A stretch of DNA of 19,524 nucleotides from contig JAAMXP010001776.1 of assembly GCA_019693395.1 (NCBI GenBank), forward strand, positions 1 to 19,524, read 5' to 3'. The translations under genes were made by a program, and so were the position numbers. The notes below the pieces were generated by a model. That model was given only the letters and a program-made list of their open reading frames with translations. It was not told the origin of the DNA and ran no database searches. This DNA is from Ettlia oleoabundans (taxonomy: Eukaryota; Chlorophyta; Chlorophyceae; Chlamydomonadales). Shown here piece by piece: positions 1 through 12,200 of this stretch. Position 1 is the stretch's first letter; every line of letters starts with the position of its first letter.

Positions 1-230
1 GTGGGTGGGTGAGTGTGGGAGGCCAACGAGACAGTGAAACATGCAGAAGTCCAGGCGGCAACGCGCTGCGCAAGCTGGCGGCAACACTTGGCAGGGTTTG
101 GTCGGCGATGTGGCGAGCCTGATGACGGTGCACAGCTGACTCTCTTTGACATTCATCTGAAATAAGCTGCTTCAACAAGCCAGCCTGTTACTCAGCCAGG
201 CAAGCAAAGAGGATACGATAGGATACAAAC
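1..230 (-). other. Left-edge segment downstream of FRY exon 33; intron plus unresolved sequence
   Basis: This stretch follows the probable exon 33 donor, so it begins as intron. Several possible acceptors exist on the minus strand near 130-160. One frame further on reads a peptide like LRSALPPGLLHVSL, which could be the start of the next conserved Furry block. No acceptor gives a convincing in-phase join, so I leave it unassigned. Confidence 0.4.
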
Positions 231-3200
231 CTGTGCCCGCCTGCGTCGCCAGCCACACCGCCATCGTTTCCGCCGCCGCCGCCGCCGTGCCGGCCCATGC
301 TGTTCTGCCTGCTGTCAAAGCTGCTGCGAGCATCGGACATGGACGCAGATTTCCCCAGCACACTCGGCATGCGGGAAGCTGCACCCTCCCCAGCAGGAGG
401 GGCCATCAGCCCTCCGCTGCCACTGGGAGCCATTATAGCACCTCCACCAGCACCCCCCTCGCCGCCTACCGAGCCCCCATCCGACCACACCGAGTGCGAG
501 CGAAGCAGCTGCTCAAACATGGTGACTTTCTTGTTGAAACTGCCGCTGTGATCGCCGCCGCGGGCGCTGCCGCTGGGGGTGCCCGGGCGGGACCCCGCCC
601 CAGAGGCGGAGCCTGCACCTGCCGGGACGCTGCTGGACGAGATGCGGTGCAGGGCGGGCAGCTTGGGGTGCATGGCGGACGACTTGGAGCGGCGGTGGTG
701 GTACTCCAGGATCTGCGGGAAAATACGGGGCAGTACGGGACAGTACAGGGAATGAAGCAGGGCCCAATCTTGCGCTTGTACTATCCCCAGCAATCCCAGC
801 AGGTATGGAGAAGCAGCAACTGAGCGGCACTGGACGGCTAAATTGAGCAGTGATGAGACAAGCCGGCATTTAGGTGTACAGCGTGGGAAGCAGGAAGCCA
901 ATCGCAATGCCCGACATGTCTTGCTTGATTGCAGTTTGCTAAGGCTTCAGCTTGCAATGCCAGTGCTTGGAACACATAGAAGAACCCCCCTATGTTCGCC
1001 AGTGGCCCCCTTCAACCCACCTTGGGTGTGGCATCCTTGGGCGACCTTCCACCATTGGGTGAGGCCGAGTCATCCTCCAGCGGGTCAGGCTGCGACAGCT
1101 GCTGCAGTGCCTCGTGAACCAAGTGGCCCACCACCTGCCTGGCCGCCACACGGGACAGATACACAACAATCTGCATGGAGGGTGTGCATGTGAAGTGGTG
1201 GTGGTGGTGGTGGGGGGGTGGGTGGAACAGGGGCTGGGGGCACGCAAGTTCGGCAGCATGGTGCAAAAGCATGCAGCAGTGTGGGCCGTGGATGGCGCCT
1301 TTTTCAACCGCAGGACTACAGAGTCTACAACATGTAAGTAACAGGGAATTGTAAGGTTGCTGTGTGCAACCCAGGCGTGTCCAGTGCGCACCTCTTTGCC
1401 GGTGGCGGCGGGCGCCCCTCCTGCCCCAGCTGCATCCTCCTTCAATCCTCGTTCAATTAGGAAATTGAGGGCTGGCACGATGCTGAGGCGGTTGGCGGCC
1501 AGAGTGGCCCACAGGCGCTGCAAACGGGAGTGTGTGTGTGTGTGTGGGGGGGGGGGTGTCTACCACCGCTTGCTGGCACACCAGTTGCGTACGGCATGCA
1601 GCAGTCCTGTACTGCAGCTCAGCAACACATGCAGTGTGCACACGACTGTGCTTATGCGAAGCCAAACCTTTGGTGCCTACCAGTCTCACGTACGAGGGAA
1701 CGCACCTCATGTGCCTGTCTGTCGCTCTGCTTGGCGGTGATGCTATACAGCAAGTCCAGCAGCGCACCGGACCAGTGCTTGTCCCACTGCAGCGAGGGCA
1801 AGTGGCAGCGAAGATGCCGCAGCGGCTGCTCGGCAGGCAGGAAGAGCGCTGTGGAGGAGCAATCATAGCGTGAGGGGCAACATGTTGTGCGGATTCCTCC
1901 AACACATGGCTGGATTTCTGTGGCAGCTGGGACCAACTGTTGCAAGGCACCTCCAGCATGGCAGTGCTGCCGCTATTAATCACCTCAGTTGGTATGGTCA
2001 CAAACTCCAGCCATGGGCACAGGCTGAGCAGCGCATCGGGTCCGCCCCTGTTGGCCAGCTGGCGGCCCAACACTTCGATAGCCACAGCATCACTGCACAG
2101 CCGCACAGCAGAGGAGGGCACCAGAGACAATATAGGGGTGAGGCCGGTATATACAGCAGTACCACTTTCTGTCACAGGCTGGCATCCCAGCGCCCCAACT
2201 GCCATGGCAGCACTGCAAGGGTGGACGTTACGCAAGGGAGCGACCCCTACAAGCGGCCCAGTAGGGCAGGGTGGTATGCGCGTCTAGAGCTGTGAGTGGA
2301 ATTAAGCACAAGGATGAGTTTTCCCTCCCACCCACCTCAGTTTGTGGTGCTCCTTGGCAAGCCTGGCAGACAGCCGAAGTTGATAAGAGGCATATGAGTT
2401 GGCAAGGCTGCCCACAACCACGGTGCCGTCGGTCCCAGGAGGCCCTTGGGCCTGCTGCTGCGTGGCGGGGGTTGGCGCTGAGGCAGGCTCGTGCTGTTCG
2501 CTGCGGCAGGAGGGTGATGGGAGGGTGATGAGGGCGGGGATGGGTGCCAGGTGTGGAGGGGCAATGGGCACACCAGCACAGTGCAGAAAGGACATACGTT
2601 CTGAGGATTGCGTTTTCATCCCGCCTCTGTTGTGAATGGCGTTGGCTGTCCCATACAAGTAGTGCATCCGGCAGCTGCATTCACGGGTGCGGCATTGATA
2701 GTGCCCAGGTACCTGGTGCGGTTGAGGAACTGTACTGCATTTGGTAGCACACCTGTACCGCGGGTCCCGCCCCCACGCCCGCCGTGCCAGCACGCTCAGC
2801 AGCCCTCGTGCCGCATCCCTCACAGGTCTCCTAGGGTCAACCACCTTGTGAAGTACCAGGCTCACTCCAACATAGTCTGGCAGCGGCAGCGGGCGCGCAG
2901 AGTAAACCTCTGTGAGCACCTGCGGGCAAAAGCAGCAGCAGCAGCAGGGAGTGGTGCCAGCAGCCTGGTTTTTCGAACTTGCGATGGCAATGTCCCTTCA
3001 GCAGCTCGCATGCCAAGGGGGTGGCTTTCGGCAATAACACTGGAAACGACTTTGTTGTGGTTTACGACAGCTATGCTGCAGTACAGCACGACACTGCTGA
3101 GGCCAGAGTTGACCATAGAAGGTGGACGCAAATGCAAAGCCGAGCCCAAACAGGCTCCACCTCAACCCAGCCAACCATATCCCATCAGCTGGCAGTACAC

Positions 3201-6200
3201 CCGCCTACCTGGAAGTACCCTGCAGCGATGCGCTGGTTGGGGGAGTATGAACGGTCCACAAACACACCCGCAAGCTCGCTGTTGGTCTGCAGATGCACAA
3301 CAAGCATAGCACAGCATGCACAACCCAAGTGTGAATGGCGGTGCAGAGCAGGGCAAGAAGGTGTAACGACAGGCGATCTCTGTTGCTCTGTGGGACACAC
3401 GCACACGCGCAGCATTCAAACCTGAACCGAGCTTTAAGCAAGCACTTTGCGGTTCAAGCCACCACAGTTGTGAGGAGCGTACAGATTCAGCAGGCGAACA
3501 ACACATTCGAATAGGTAGAAGAAAGAACGTGTGCAGCAGCACACCTGCAGGAGGTTGCTGAGTGCGCTGCGTGCCACGGCGTCCTTCGGCGGCCCCCAGT
3601 CGGCGAGGCGTGCTGCCGCTGGCTGAGAGGATAGCATGCGGTCAATCCAATCAAACACTCGGCCCTGCAGTGCAGCAGCAGAGGCACACAATAAATAGTC
3701 ACTTAGCAGAGGGGGTGAAAACTGCTGTGATGTGCAGGAGGTGTGTGATGCAGTCAGGATTCAGGTTGCCACAATCACTGGCTGCGCATGTTGCAGGAAA
3801 GCAGTTCGGAGGTGCTGAAGGGAGTCACCTCATTACAGGTCCACCCACCTGCGGGTTTGCCACCTCAGCACTAAACAACGGCCCCACCAGCATGGCAGCC
3901 ATGCCCAGATAGGCAGCATGCTCCAACACCTCTGCAGAGTGCCCAGTAGCAGCGGCCATGCTACGCCCAAGTTAGTTGACCTCAGCAAGCTAGACTATAA
4001 GTGCAGCACAGGATGTGCTGAAGCGATTATGTTGGTGTATAGCGTGAAGTATTCGAATCAAGTTCCAGCCTGCACAGTATGCGTGCCAGCTGTAGCATGC
4101 CAGGAAGGCAAGGAGGCCCAACAGGCAACCCAAGAGACACAGCCACCCACCCACCTGAGCTGTCCACAATGTCGCCCTCTACTAGCCGGCTGGCATCGAC
4201 ATCCTTGATGCGCGCCTTCGCTGCAGGCAGGAAAGAAGGAGAACTTTAGCTATATCGTGAATATAGAGGGTGTGCACGGCAACGAGAACAAAAAGACATG
4301 AAGGGAGCATCAGATGGCAGGACGTCTGCCCACGGCAGCATGTATGACCACTCGCAGCCCCAAACATTAGCCCAGTTAACCCAAGCCGTCCTGGCAACCC
4401 CCACCCACCTTGCTGAATGATGCGACGAAGGTCGTTCTTGAACTGCCCGGGCTGCTGCGCCTCCTCGCAGTAGAGCGAGAACATGTCGTACAGAGCTCGG
4501 CGGGTCTGCGGTACAATATGGGGGACGGACGGGACAGACGGGCGGTGATGCGGGATGGAGGAGCGGCAGCATGGGCAGGGCCTACCAGTGGCACAGGGCG
4601 TTGCCACCAGCCAGCTGCCATCCACCCACCCCCATCCACTCTCTGCTACGCCACCCACCTGCGCAGGGAAGGCCTGCGGCAGTGCCTCCCCCAGCTGTAT
4701 GCCGCACTGCCGGGCGACGGCACAGAGGCAGTACCGCAGCTGCTGCAGCTCTGGCGACACGTCAGCAGTGGTGGTGATGTGGCGGGCTGTCTCCCGAACA
4801 AACTCAATCAACTTTTCGCGCACCGCCTGCACCACGCAGGGTAGGAGCAGAAGGACATGACAGGAAGGATGAGGATGCCGTGTACCGTGTTGTATTCAAC
4901 ACGGTGCATGGTTGACTTGTGCGTGGCACGTATAAGCTCAAGCCAGGATAGTGCAGGTACCAACAAATGCGTCAGGAAGCCACTGCCAATTGGCTTCCAT
5001 GCAGGCTGATAGGCACATAGCCCTCCCTGCTTGCCAAACCACGCCACTCACCACGTTGTCCGCTAGGCTGCCGGGGGGCAGGCTGTCTGCCAGCATACGT
5101 GTGAGGTGGGCGTGGGCCAGCCGCACATCATCTTTCTTCACTGTCTTGCGTCCCATGCCTGGCACAGAAGGCATGCTGATGCTCTGCATGAATCAAAAAG
5201 TGCCAAGAGGCGAAAGTGATTGGTGTGTGTTGGCTGTGATGGGAGCATATGCGCGCGCAGCAAGTAACAAAAAGATCAAGCCAGGCCAAGGTGTAAGGGG
5301 CACCAGCATTCCCACAGCTAATTTACCCATTCAGCACATATCTCTCAATTTGTCTGAGGCACCCTTATCAGTGTATGTTAATGGCTGTGAGGTCTGTAAC
5401 AGAAGGAAAGCTTGACTAAGGTTGGGCTGGACAGCTGTACTGGGGTACAATCTCTCACCCGCTGCATCTGCTTGTCCAAGTAGTCCTCCGACAGTACCGC
5501 CGACTCCAGCAGTACCGTCGCATGGCAGCTAGGGTGCACGCACCCCAGCGCCAGCACAGCTGTGGCCTGCTGCGCTTCTGCCCCGCTGCGCACGCTGGCC
5601 ACTAACAGGCGAATAAGCTCCCTGCTCGTCAGGCTACGTTCCCCCAGCCGGCTGGCATCCAGAAGCGGTGAGGCCACCAGGGCCAAGCAATAGGCACGGC
5701 TGAGGTCGGCCTTGGTGTCTGCTGGCAGCACCTGTCGGCCGTTGGAGTCCAAAGACAGCAGGCCCTGCACATGGGAATTGAGGAGCCACCGGTAAAAAGG
5801 TTCCACATCAATGTGATGCCTTACAATGCACATACCATAACAGCCAGCTGGCTGCGGTTGACGGGGAACGCTTCACCCACAGCGTGACTATAGAATCATA
5901 GAACAAAACGGGAGGGTAACCTCTGCAAGCGCTCCACCCATCTCCATGGCACATGTGAATATAGATTCAAATGAAAGGATAGCCTGCCTGCAGCTTGGCA
6001 ATGAGCTCCAAGTGTGCCAGCCACGCCGACTTGTCACAACGCTGCCACACCTCACGCAACAGCGCACACAGCATGCGGGCCCAACGGGTGCCGTCCTGCA
6101 GGCATGGGGTGGACGTGGCGGACGGACCGCAGGGTGGGATGAAGTAACAGTGTCTGCTGGTGTCTAAGGTATGCTGTGTTGTATGTGGTCTGTTCAACAA

Positions 6201-9200
6201 CATGTCGTGTTCTCCAAGGGTATTGGGAAGAAAACGCGCAGGCCAGCAGCAAGGAGTGCGCTGTTGGACACACGGCAAGGCAGGCAAAGAGCAAGAGCAC
6301 ACCTCATGTGTGCGTGTGCGCATCATGCAATCCTCAAAGCCGGTGCCGTTTTCCGGCAGGGGCCGCCAGGCGCGCCACAGGTCAGACCAGCGCCCGAAAT
6401 CCCAATAGCAGCGTGCAGCGATGCTGCCACCATTCCTGCAAACCACATAAAGCGAAGGGCAATCGGACCATGACCGGCTGTTTAAGGGGGAAACAGTTGT
6501 TGGCAGGTTGCAGCACAGAAAATCGCGGGGACGAAACACACCAGGAGAATGGCGGGAAGGGGTGGCAGGCAAACAGAATGAGCCTCTCAGGGCAAGCCGG
6601 GCGACAAGTCAATGCAAGCTTCTAGTTGCTTGGGTGCTTACTCACTCACTTGTCTATTATATCTGCCACATAAACTATGTTGGGGCTAACTCCAGGCGTG
6701 GCTGGCACGCTGCTGTCTTGCTGCACGCCAGCCTGCCCAGCCATAGTAGCTCTGCGGTTGGCTGAATCGCTGCCACCACCGCCTGACTGCAGGCTGTTGC
6801 GACGCCCGGCGCTGCCGCCCTCGCCGCTGCCATGTTGCATGGTGGACCGCTTGCTACTGGGTTGAGGTGGGGTGGAAAGCGTGCGGTGCAGGTCTCGAGC
6901 GGTACACATCAGCTCCAGCCCCAGTCGGCGCACCTGTGGGATAGAAAGCAAGACAGACTTTGAGAGCTACGAGGAAAAGCATATGCAGTGCAGGGCATGC
7001 GGTGGCGAGAGTAGTACCATCAGCATCCAAATTTGCGGCAGAGCACCAGGCAGGGCATTCCATGCACACCCGGCCCATTGCAGCAAGGGTGGCGGCAACG
7101 TGAAGGCCTTCCCACTCCTGAAGCAGCGCCCCAAGACAACTGCAAATTGACACAACGTGCTACTGACCACCACCCACCTCCACATCAGTAGAGCAGAGCA
7201 GCACCAAGGCTGAGCCCTCCACCCGGCGAACACTTTCAAAGCCAGCCAGCGGGGCAGCGGGCTCGCCAGGCTGCGGCGCTGTCCACTCCGACACAGCAAG
7301 GCCCATCCACTCACGTAGCAGGCTGCGGGTGGGTGGGGTGGGGGTGGGGGTGGGGGGGTGACGAGGGTTGTTCCCAAACACCGGGTCTCTTGTCGTAGAT
7401 ATTATGGGCCGAATAGCATCAGTCAGCCGTGAGCGGCGGTATAAGATGTAAGTATACTTGGGCAATAGGGAGCAGTGCTGCAATTCCACTGCCAAAAACA
7501 CAAACTCGCTGCAGTCTGGTGCCACAGACACATACTTAACAAAAAGTGGCACCCAGGACCCACCTCAGCAGCAGCCCCAGCGAGTCCTTTATGACTTCAG
7601 GGTAGTCCTCCTGTATGCGCGCCACAAAAGCGGCAAATGCACCCCCGAGACGGTCCCGCAGCGGCGGCAGGCAACGAATGCAGCGGCGCAGGACAGTGCT
7701 GGAAACCTGAAGTCAAGGGGGAGAAGTTGTGTGTTTGGCAAGGTGGTTGTTCATGTGGGGGTTGCCCAGCATGTAAGACCCGTAGGGAGGGCCATAGATG
7801 CTGTGTGTAAATAAGACCATCAGGAAACTGAGGCTTGCAGATACAAAGAAATGCCAACTGGCAGCCGCAATGAGACTCCCATCCACTGGCGACACAGACT
7901 GCGACAGAGACAGGCCTTGTGCTCTATCCACTTGCCCAGACAGGCAGCGATAGCTATCAAACCTACCTGTCGCATAGAAGGCTCCGCATGTATGGTGTAG
8001 CCCGGTAGATCCTCGCAGATTGCCCCCGCCGCCCAGTGCTCAGGCATGACAAAGGGCACGCACTGCAGCGCCATCACAAACACAGGCAGCGCTCCTAACC
8101 GCTCACGGGCGGCCGCGTCGCTTGTCCTGCACATGATGTCGGGCGCGTGGCAGCCGATGTGGCTGGGGCGGTATGCTTGGGAAGCTTGCAAGTACACCCT
8201 GGCGGACTGCATCCTGTGCTCAACTGCCCAAATCTAGTTGGTATCAACACACCCGGCCCCAAGACCAACTCCCCTTGTGCCCACTCACTTCATCATGCTT
8301 GTGACACGGCTGAAGCCATAGAGAGTGTGGCATGCGGTCATGAGGCGGCCCAGGGCGGCAGACACGCGCGGCATCATTGCACCAATACCATAGGCATCCA
8401 GCGGGTTGTAGCCTGCAGGTGGCAGCTTGGGGCAGGAAAGAGGCGTAACTACTAGAGGAGTGTAGCCTGGAAATGCCACAACATGAAGATAAGTGTTATA
8501 AGGGATCGCAGAAAGGGGGCAGGAGGTGACATGGGCGGCAGGTGTGCAAAATAAGGCAGCACTGATAGAAAAACCGACAATCAACGACAGCGCTTTGGGC
8601 ACATATTTAGGTGGAGATAAAGAGTATGACAGCAAGGGGGCAACGGTATGCATATGCATGATACCGCACCTTGCTTCGCCAGGTCCAGCAGCTGCCGGAT
8701 CGCTTCTGTAGGCGGCACCCACACACCCGCCGAAGCGCGCTCCAGCCCTGTTGCCGTGGCTGGAAGCTCCAGCGCTAGCTGCAGTACAGATCGGCGGCGC
8801 TTTGAGTTCAATTTGATGTGCATGGGAACGATAGCTCATTCTTGGGCGAATAGGTGGCGTTCCAGGAAGTGGTGGTGCGTTGGGTGCGAGCTGGGGACAC
8901 GGGTCATGTCAGGAGTATTGCAGACTTGCCGCATTTGGCAGCGGTTGCATGTTCGGACATGTGACTGACGCATTTCAAGAGGCCACAAAGGGAGCATGCA
9001 GCGGCCGTGCAAGGTGGGGGCAGAGCAGCCTGACGCACCGGCTTGCCCTCCAGCCGGCCTGGCACTGATGTAAGGATGGTGAGAAGAGCCATCAGGCCGG
9101 CCATGGGCGCTTCCCAGTTGGTGCCTGCAAGGCGACATCAATGCAAACCGCCAGTGGCAACGAAGCGCCAGTACAAGAAGTGTGCATTCCGCAAGCACCA

Positions 9201-12200
9201 GCCCACACTCGCATAACCCGCCTACCACTTCTCCGCAACTTGCCCAGCTGAGTAGTGCAACACAACATGCTAGGTGCAAACCGACCAGTTCTTGATAAAC
9301 AATGCCTGGACCTACCTGCTTGTAGGTCCACCGACTGCAGCAGCTCCAGCACCATGCCCCGCAGCGCAAACTCCGGCACATGCTGTGCCACGCTGGCACA
9401 CAGCTGGCGCACCAGCTCCTGCTGCTCTGCTGTCGGCAGCGCCCCCCGCACCATGCCTTGGATCACAGGGCCGGCGCCGCGGGAGAGCCACTTGGACATG
9501 AGGGCTGCAAAGAGCAGGCAGGCAAGATGAGTGCAGCAGCCAGATCCACAAGCAGAGAGGTAAGAGACTGAGACAGGGGAGCACCATGTTGCACCACAGT
9601 ACCCCGCTCTGCTTTTATGAAGTAGCACGTGGAAGAACATACACGCTCAGCAGCCAAACAACCGGGGATGGTTCCAGCGGTTACAAACTCATACCCACCC
9701 ACCAGCGTCGCTGCGCGCCATGGTGCGCCGCACGAAGCAGTTCTGCAGGCGCGCCAGGCACAGCAGGGCCACGGAGGCGGTACGCCTGTCCCGCAGCAAC
9801 TTGTGCAGCATGTCAATGAACCCGTCTATGCCTGCCACCAGCTGCTCGTGGCTCTCAACACACATCAGCACAGCCACCACAGGGAACCCAGACATGACCT
9901 GCGCAAGATGTAGGGACGTTCAAGGAAAGCATGGGTCAGGGTGTCTCCGAGTGCTGCAGCAACACCAGGGCGAAGCATGACCGGCACACCGAGGCTGAGA
10001 GATGGAGATGACCCTGATCCTGCTTCACTACTTATTGACCACCACAATGATGCACCTCTTTAATTCCTGTCGAGCCTGCATCCTGCATCCCACCATCGCA
10101 CTGATTCTGCCCATCCACAAACCTCGCCACCTACCCACCTGCTTGCTCTGCTTTGAGGCCCATTTCTGCAGGTCTGTGCGCAACACCGTGACCTGCTGTG
10201 CAAACTTCTGGCGCAAAGCGGCATCGCACCCAGATCCAAACTCGCTGCAAGCCAAATTGGCAGGCAGGGGGGCCAATGGTACTGGCATAATGTAAAACGA
10301 GCACACTCATGTAAGATTGCCTTGACATCGAGGTTATGGAAGAAGGCACAGCCTGCCTTTGCACACTGGTAACGATCGCAAAGACGGGCGCTGGCACCTT
10401 CTCTCACGTGTAGGCACATTTGCCATGCTCCCAGCCTTTCCATTGCTCCAGCATAGCCCAGCATTGCGCTTTTTAACCACCCACCTGGGCTCCCCAGCGT
10501 CCGCCATTGGCTGCAGTATGCCGGCCAGCATGTCGCAGATGGCCTGCTGCACCCGTGACTTCTTGTCTGGTGCCACGTGGGTCAGTGGGTGCACCAGCCT
10601 CAGGAACTCTATGCTGGCTTCCAGCTGCAGATAAGCCAGGATATGCACCGAGTACTAAGACATGCTCTATTGAGATGCAGTCAGCGAGCTATGTAGACAC
10701 ATACGTGACCATGCTTCCCTCCAGCTGCAAGTGAAACTGTACAAGTGCTATCACATACTGAGTGGCTATGGCCAACAGGCGAGGACATGCGCGAAGAATG
10801 ATAAATGGGCAAGAAACACACAGCACAAAGAAGCTTATGGAATGTCGGCAGGCAGGCAAAATTACAGCAACACAACCCGCCCTTTTGCAAGTTGGGCACT
10901 GAGAAGCGGCAGCTTACATCCTTGCACATGGATGAAATGTAATGTAACAAGGCCAAAACAGCCCCAGGCAAGAAATGCATGCACCAGCTGAGAGCAGTGG
11001 CGAGGCCTGCTTTTGAAACTGCACGAGCAAGCCTAGCACCAGCCACAGCCAATGCCAGGAGTGACCCACCAACAGCGGCCAACTTTAGGCCTTAAACCTT
11101 CCCAGCAAACCTGAGCAGGCGTGTCTCCAGTCAGGCGGAGGAACCTCATGTTGTGGCACAAGTCATACAGCTGCTGGCGGGCGGGGGAGTTGGCATCAGC
11201 CCTGATAAGCTTGTTAAGCTCTGTCTCCCAGCGCTTTGCTATGGACACCAGACGCAGCGGGCTCAGCGCACCCAGCATCTGTGCCGCCGCCAGCACAACC
11301 TGCGTACCACGGCAGGTCAAGGCGAAGCCAGACAGCAGGTTGCGTTGAACCATAGGCGACATGTAAGCGAAGCATGGGCGACAACAGAACCGTGGCAAGA
11401 TTTGAGCAGGCTTTGCACAGAATAACTTAGCAACAATGAAGGGGATGTATAACAATTCACACCAACCACAAGTATCCAGTAGGCTGAGCAAGCTTGCGCT
11501 GCCTCATCGCAAGCGGTAGCTGTTGCAACAGATGCAGCTGGATTGGTGCTGATGCTGCCCTATCTGGGGACCACAATAGCCCTGAGTTGAAGGTGTTGTG
11601 GTTGCTTACTGTGCAGAACCTACCCTATCCTTGTAATGGTACGGGTCCGGATAGCTGAGGTACGCGTCAGCACCCAGCAGCCAGTCAAACGCCACGGCTT
11701 CCAAGTCAACGCCCTGCTGCATGCTGAGCACGCTGGCAGCAGCACCCACTAGGCGTGCTGTGCCCTCGAGGAACAAAGCCTCTATTGTGAGCTGCAGCAT
11801 AAGAGGGGTCCAAAACCAGGTTAGGACAAACCAGCCTGGAGGCAGCTCTCTTGGCCTGGAAAGGATGCGGAGGCACAAGTAGGAAAAGCAGCAAGCAGCA
11901 TTCGCAGCTACTCCAACAAAAAGGCTGCCGCTAGTGTAGCCAAGTATGCCACGCACCCGCTTGCGCTGCGTGATGGCATCGTTGCGCTGCCCGAGCTGGG
12001 TTAGCATAGCGGCACGCCAACTGAGTAGCTGATCCATAACAAAGGGCCCTGCCGGGGCTGCTGCCGCCTGCACAAAAAGCGCATGCAAGTGAAAGTGGTA
12101 AATGACAGCATAACCATCCGGCGGTGATGAGGGTCCAGCCCTGACTGCCTCCGAGCCCCTGCCAATGGCGGATGGCAGCAATGGTTTCCTGCCATTGCTT

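Larger units (their letters stand above)
231..5183 (-). other. FRY: FRY-like gene exons 20-33
   Basis: Predicted exons are 5183-5052, 4826-4659, 4505-4409, 4220-4155, 3931-3849, 3664-3545, 3286-3209, 2919-2753, 2500-2336, 2092-1984, 1825-1706, 1517-1392, 1170-1021 and 712-231, encoding residues about 942-1628. Conserved peptides include VKKDDVRLAHAHL, GRVFDWIDRM, RIAAGYFQ joined to VLTEVYSARP, HKVVDPRRPVRDAARGLLSV, SLCPWLEF, LWATLAANRLSIVPALNFLI and ARQVVGHLVHEALQQLS. Exon 33 is almost wholly Ser/Gly-rich linker and ends at a probable donor GTTTGTATCC (phase 2). The junction of exons 29 and 30 is uncertain: acceptor 1826 keeps phase 0 and is used here, whereas a better-looking acceptor at 1849 would need a different donor. 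Confidence 0.86.
5459..9124 (-). other. FRY: FRY-like gene exons 10-19
   Basis: Predicted exons are 9124-9039, 8778-8670, 8412-8289, 8126-7967, 7706-7564, 7322-7178, 6933-6650, 6435-6303, 6095-5988 and 5764-5459, encoding residues about 409-941. Recognisable family peptides are APMAGLMALLTIL, YGIGAMMPRVSAALGRLM, LQCVPFVMPEHW, IVYVADIIDKNGGSIAARCY and TAVLALGCVHPSCHA. Exon 16 holds a Ser/Gly-rich insert of roughly 60 residues with basophilic motifs (KRST, RRNS, RRAT) between two conserved blocks; in the plant protein I recall only a short link there. The exon 18 donor is GCAGGC rather than GT: reading on past it reaches a stop 6 codons later, while splicing to the acceptor at 5765 joins LIAKLQ to the next conserved exon in phase 0. 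Confidence 0.87.

Noticed and set aside
188..907. 239-residue minus-strand reading frame as a separate gene
   Set aside because: Only 231-712 fits coding sequence (FRY exon 33); the rest is read-through into the introns on either side.
1453..2235. 260-residue minus-strand reading frame as a gene
   Set aside because: It runs across FRY introns and overlaps real exons in the wrong frame; the conserved residues are in the shorter in-phase exons.
2608..3309. 233-residue plus-strand reading frame
   Set aside because: It is antisense to FRY exons and has no recognisable motif; it is a shadow of the GC- and CAG-rich coding strand.
9092..9640. 182-residue minus-strand reading frame as an independent protein
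   Set aside because: Its core (9316-9504) is FRY exon 9; the ends are intron sequence lacking family similarity.
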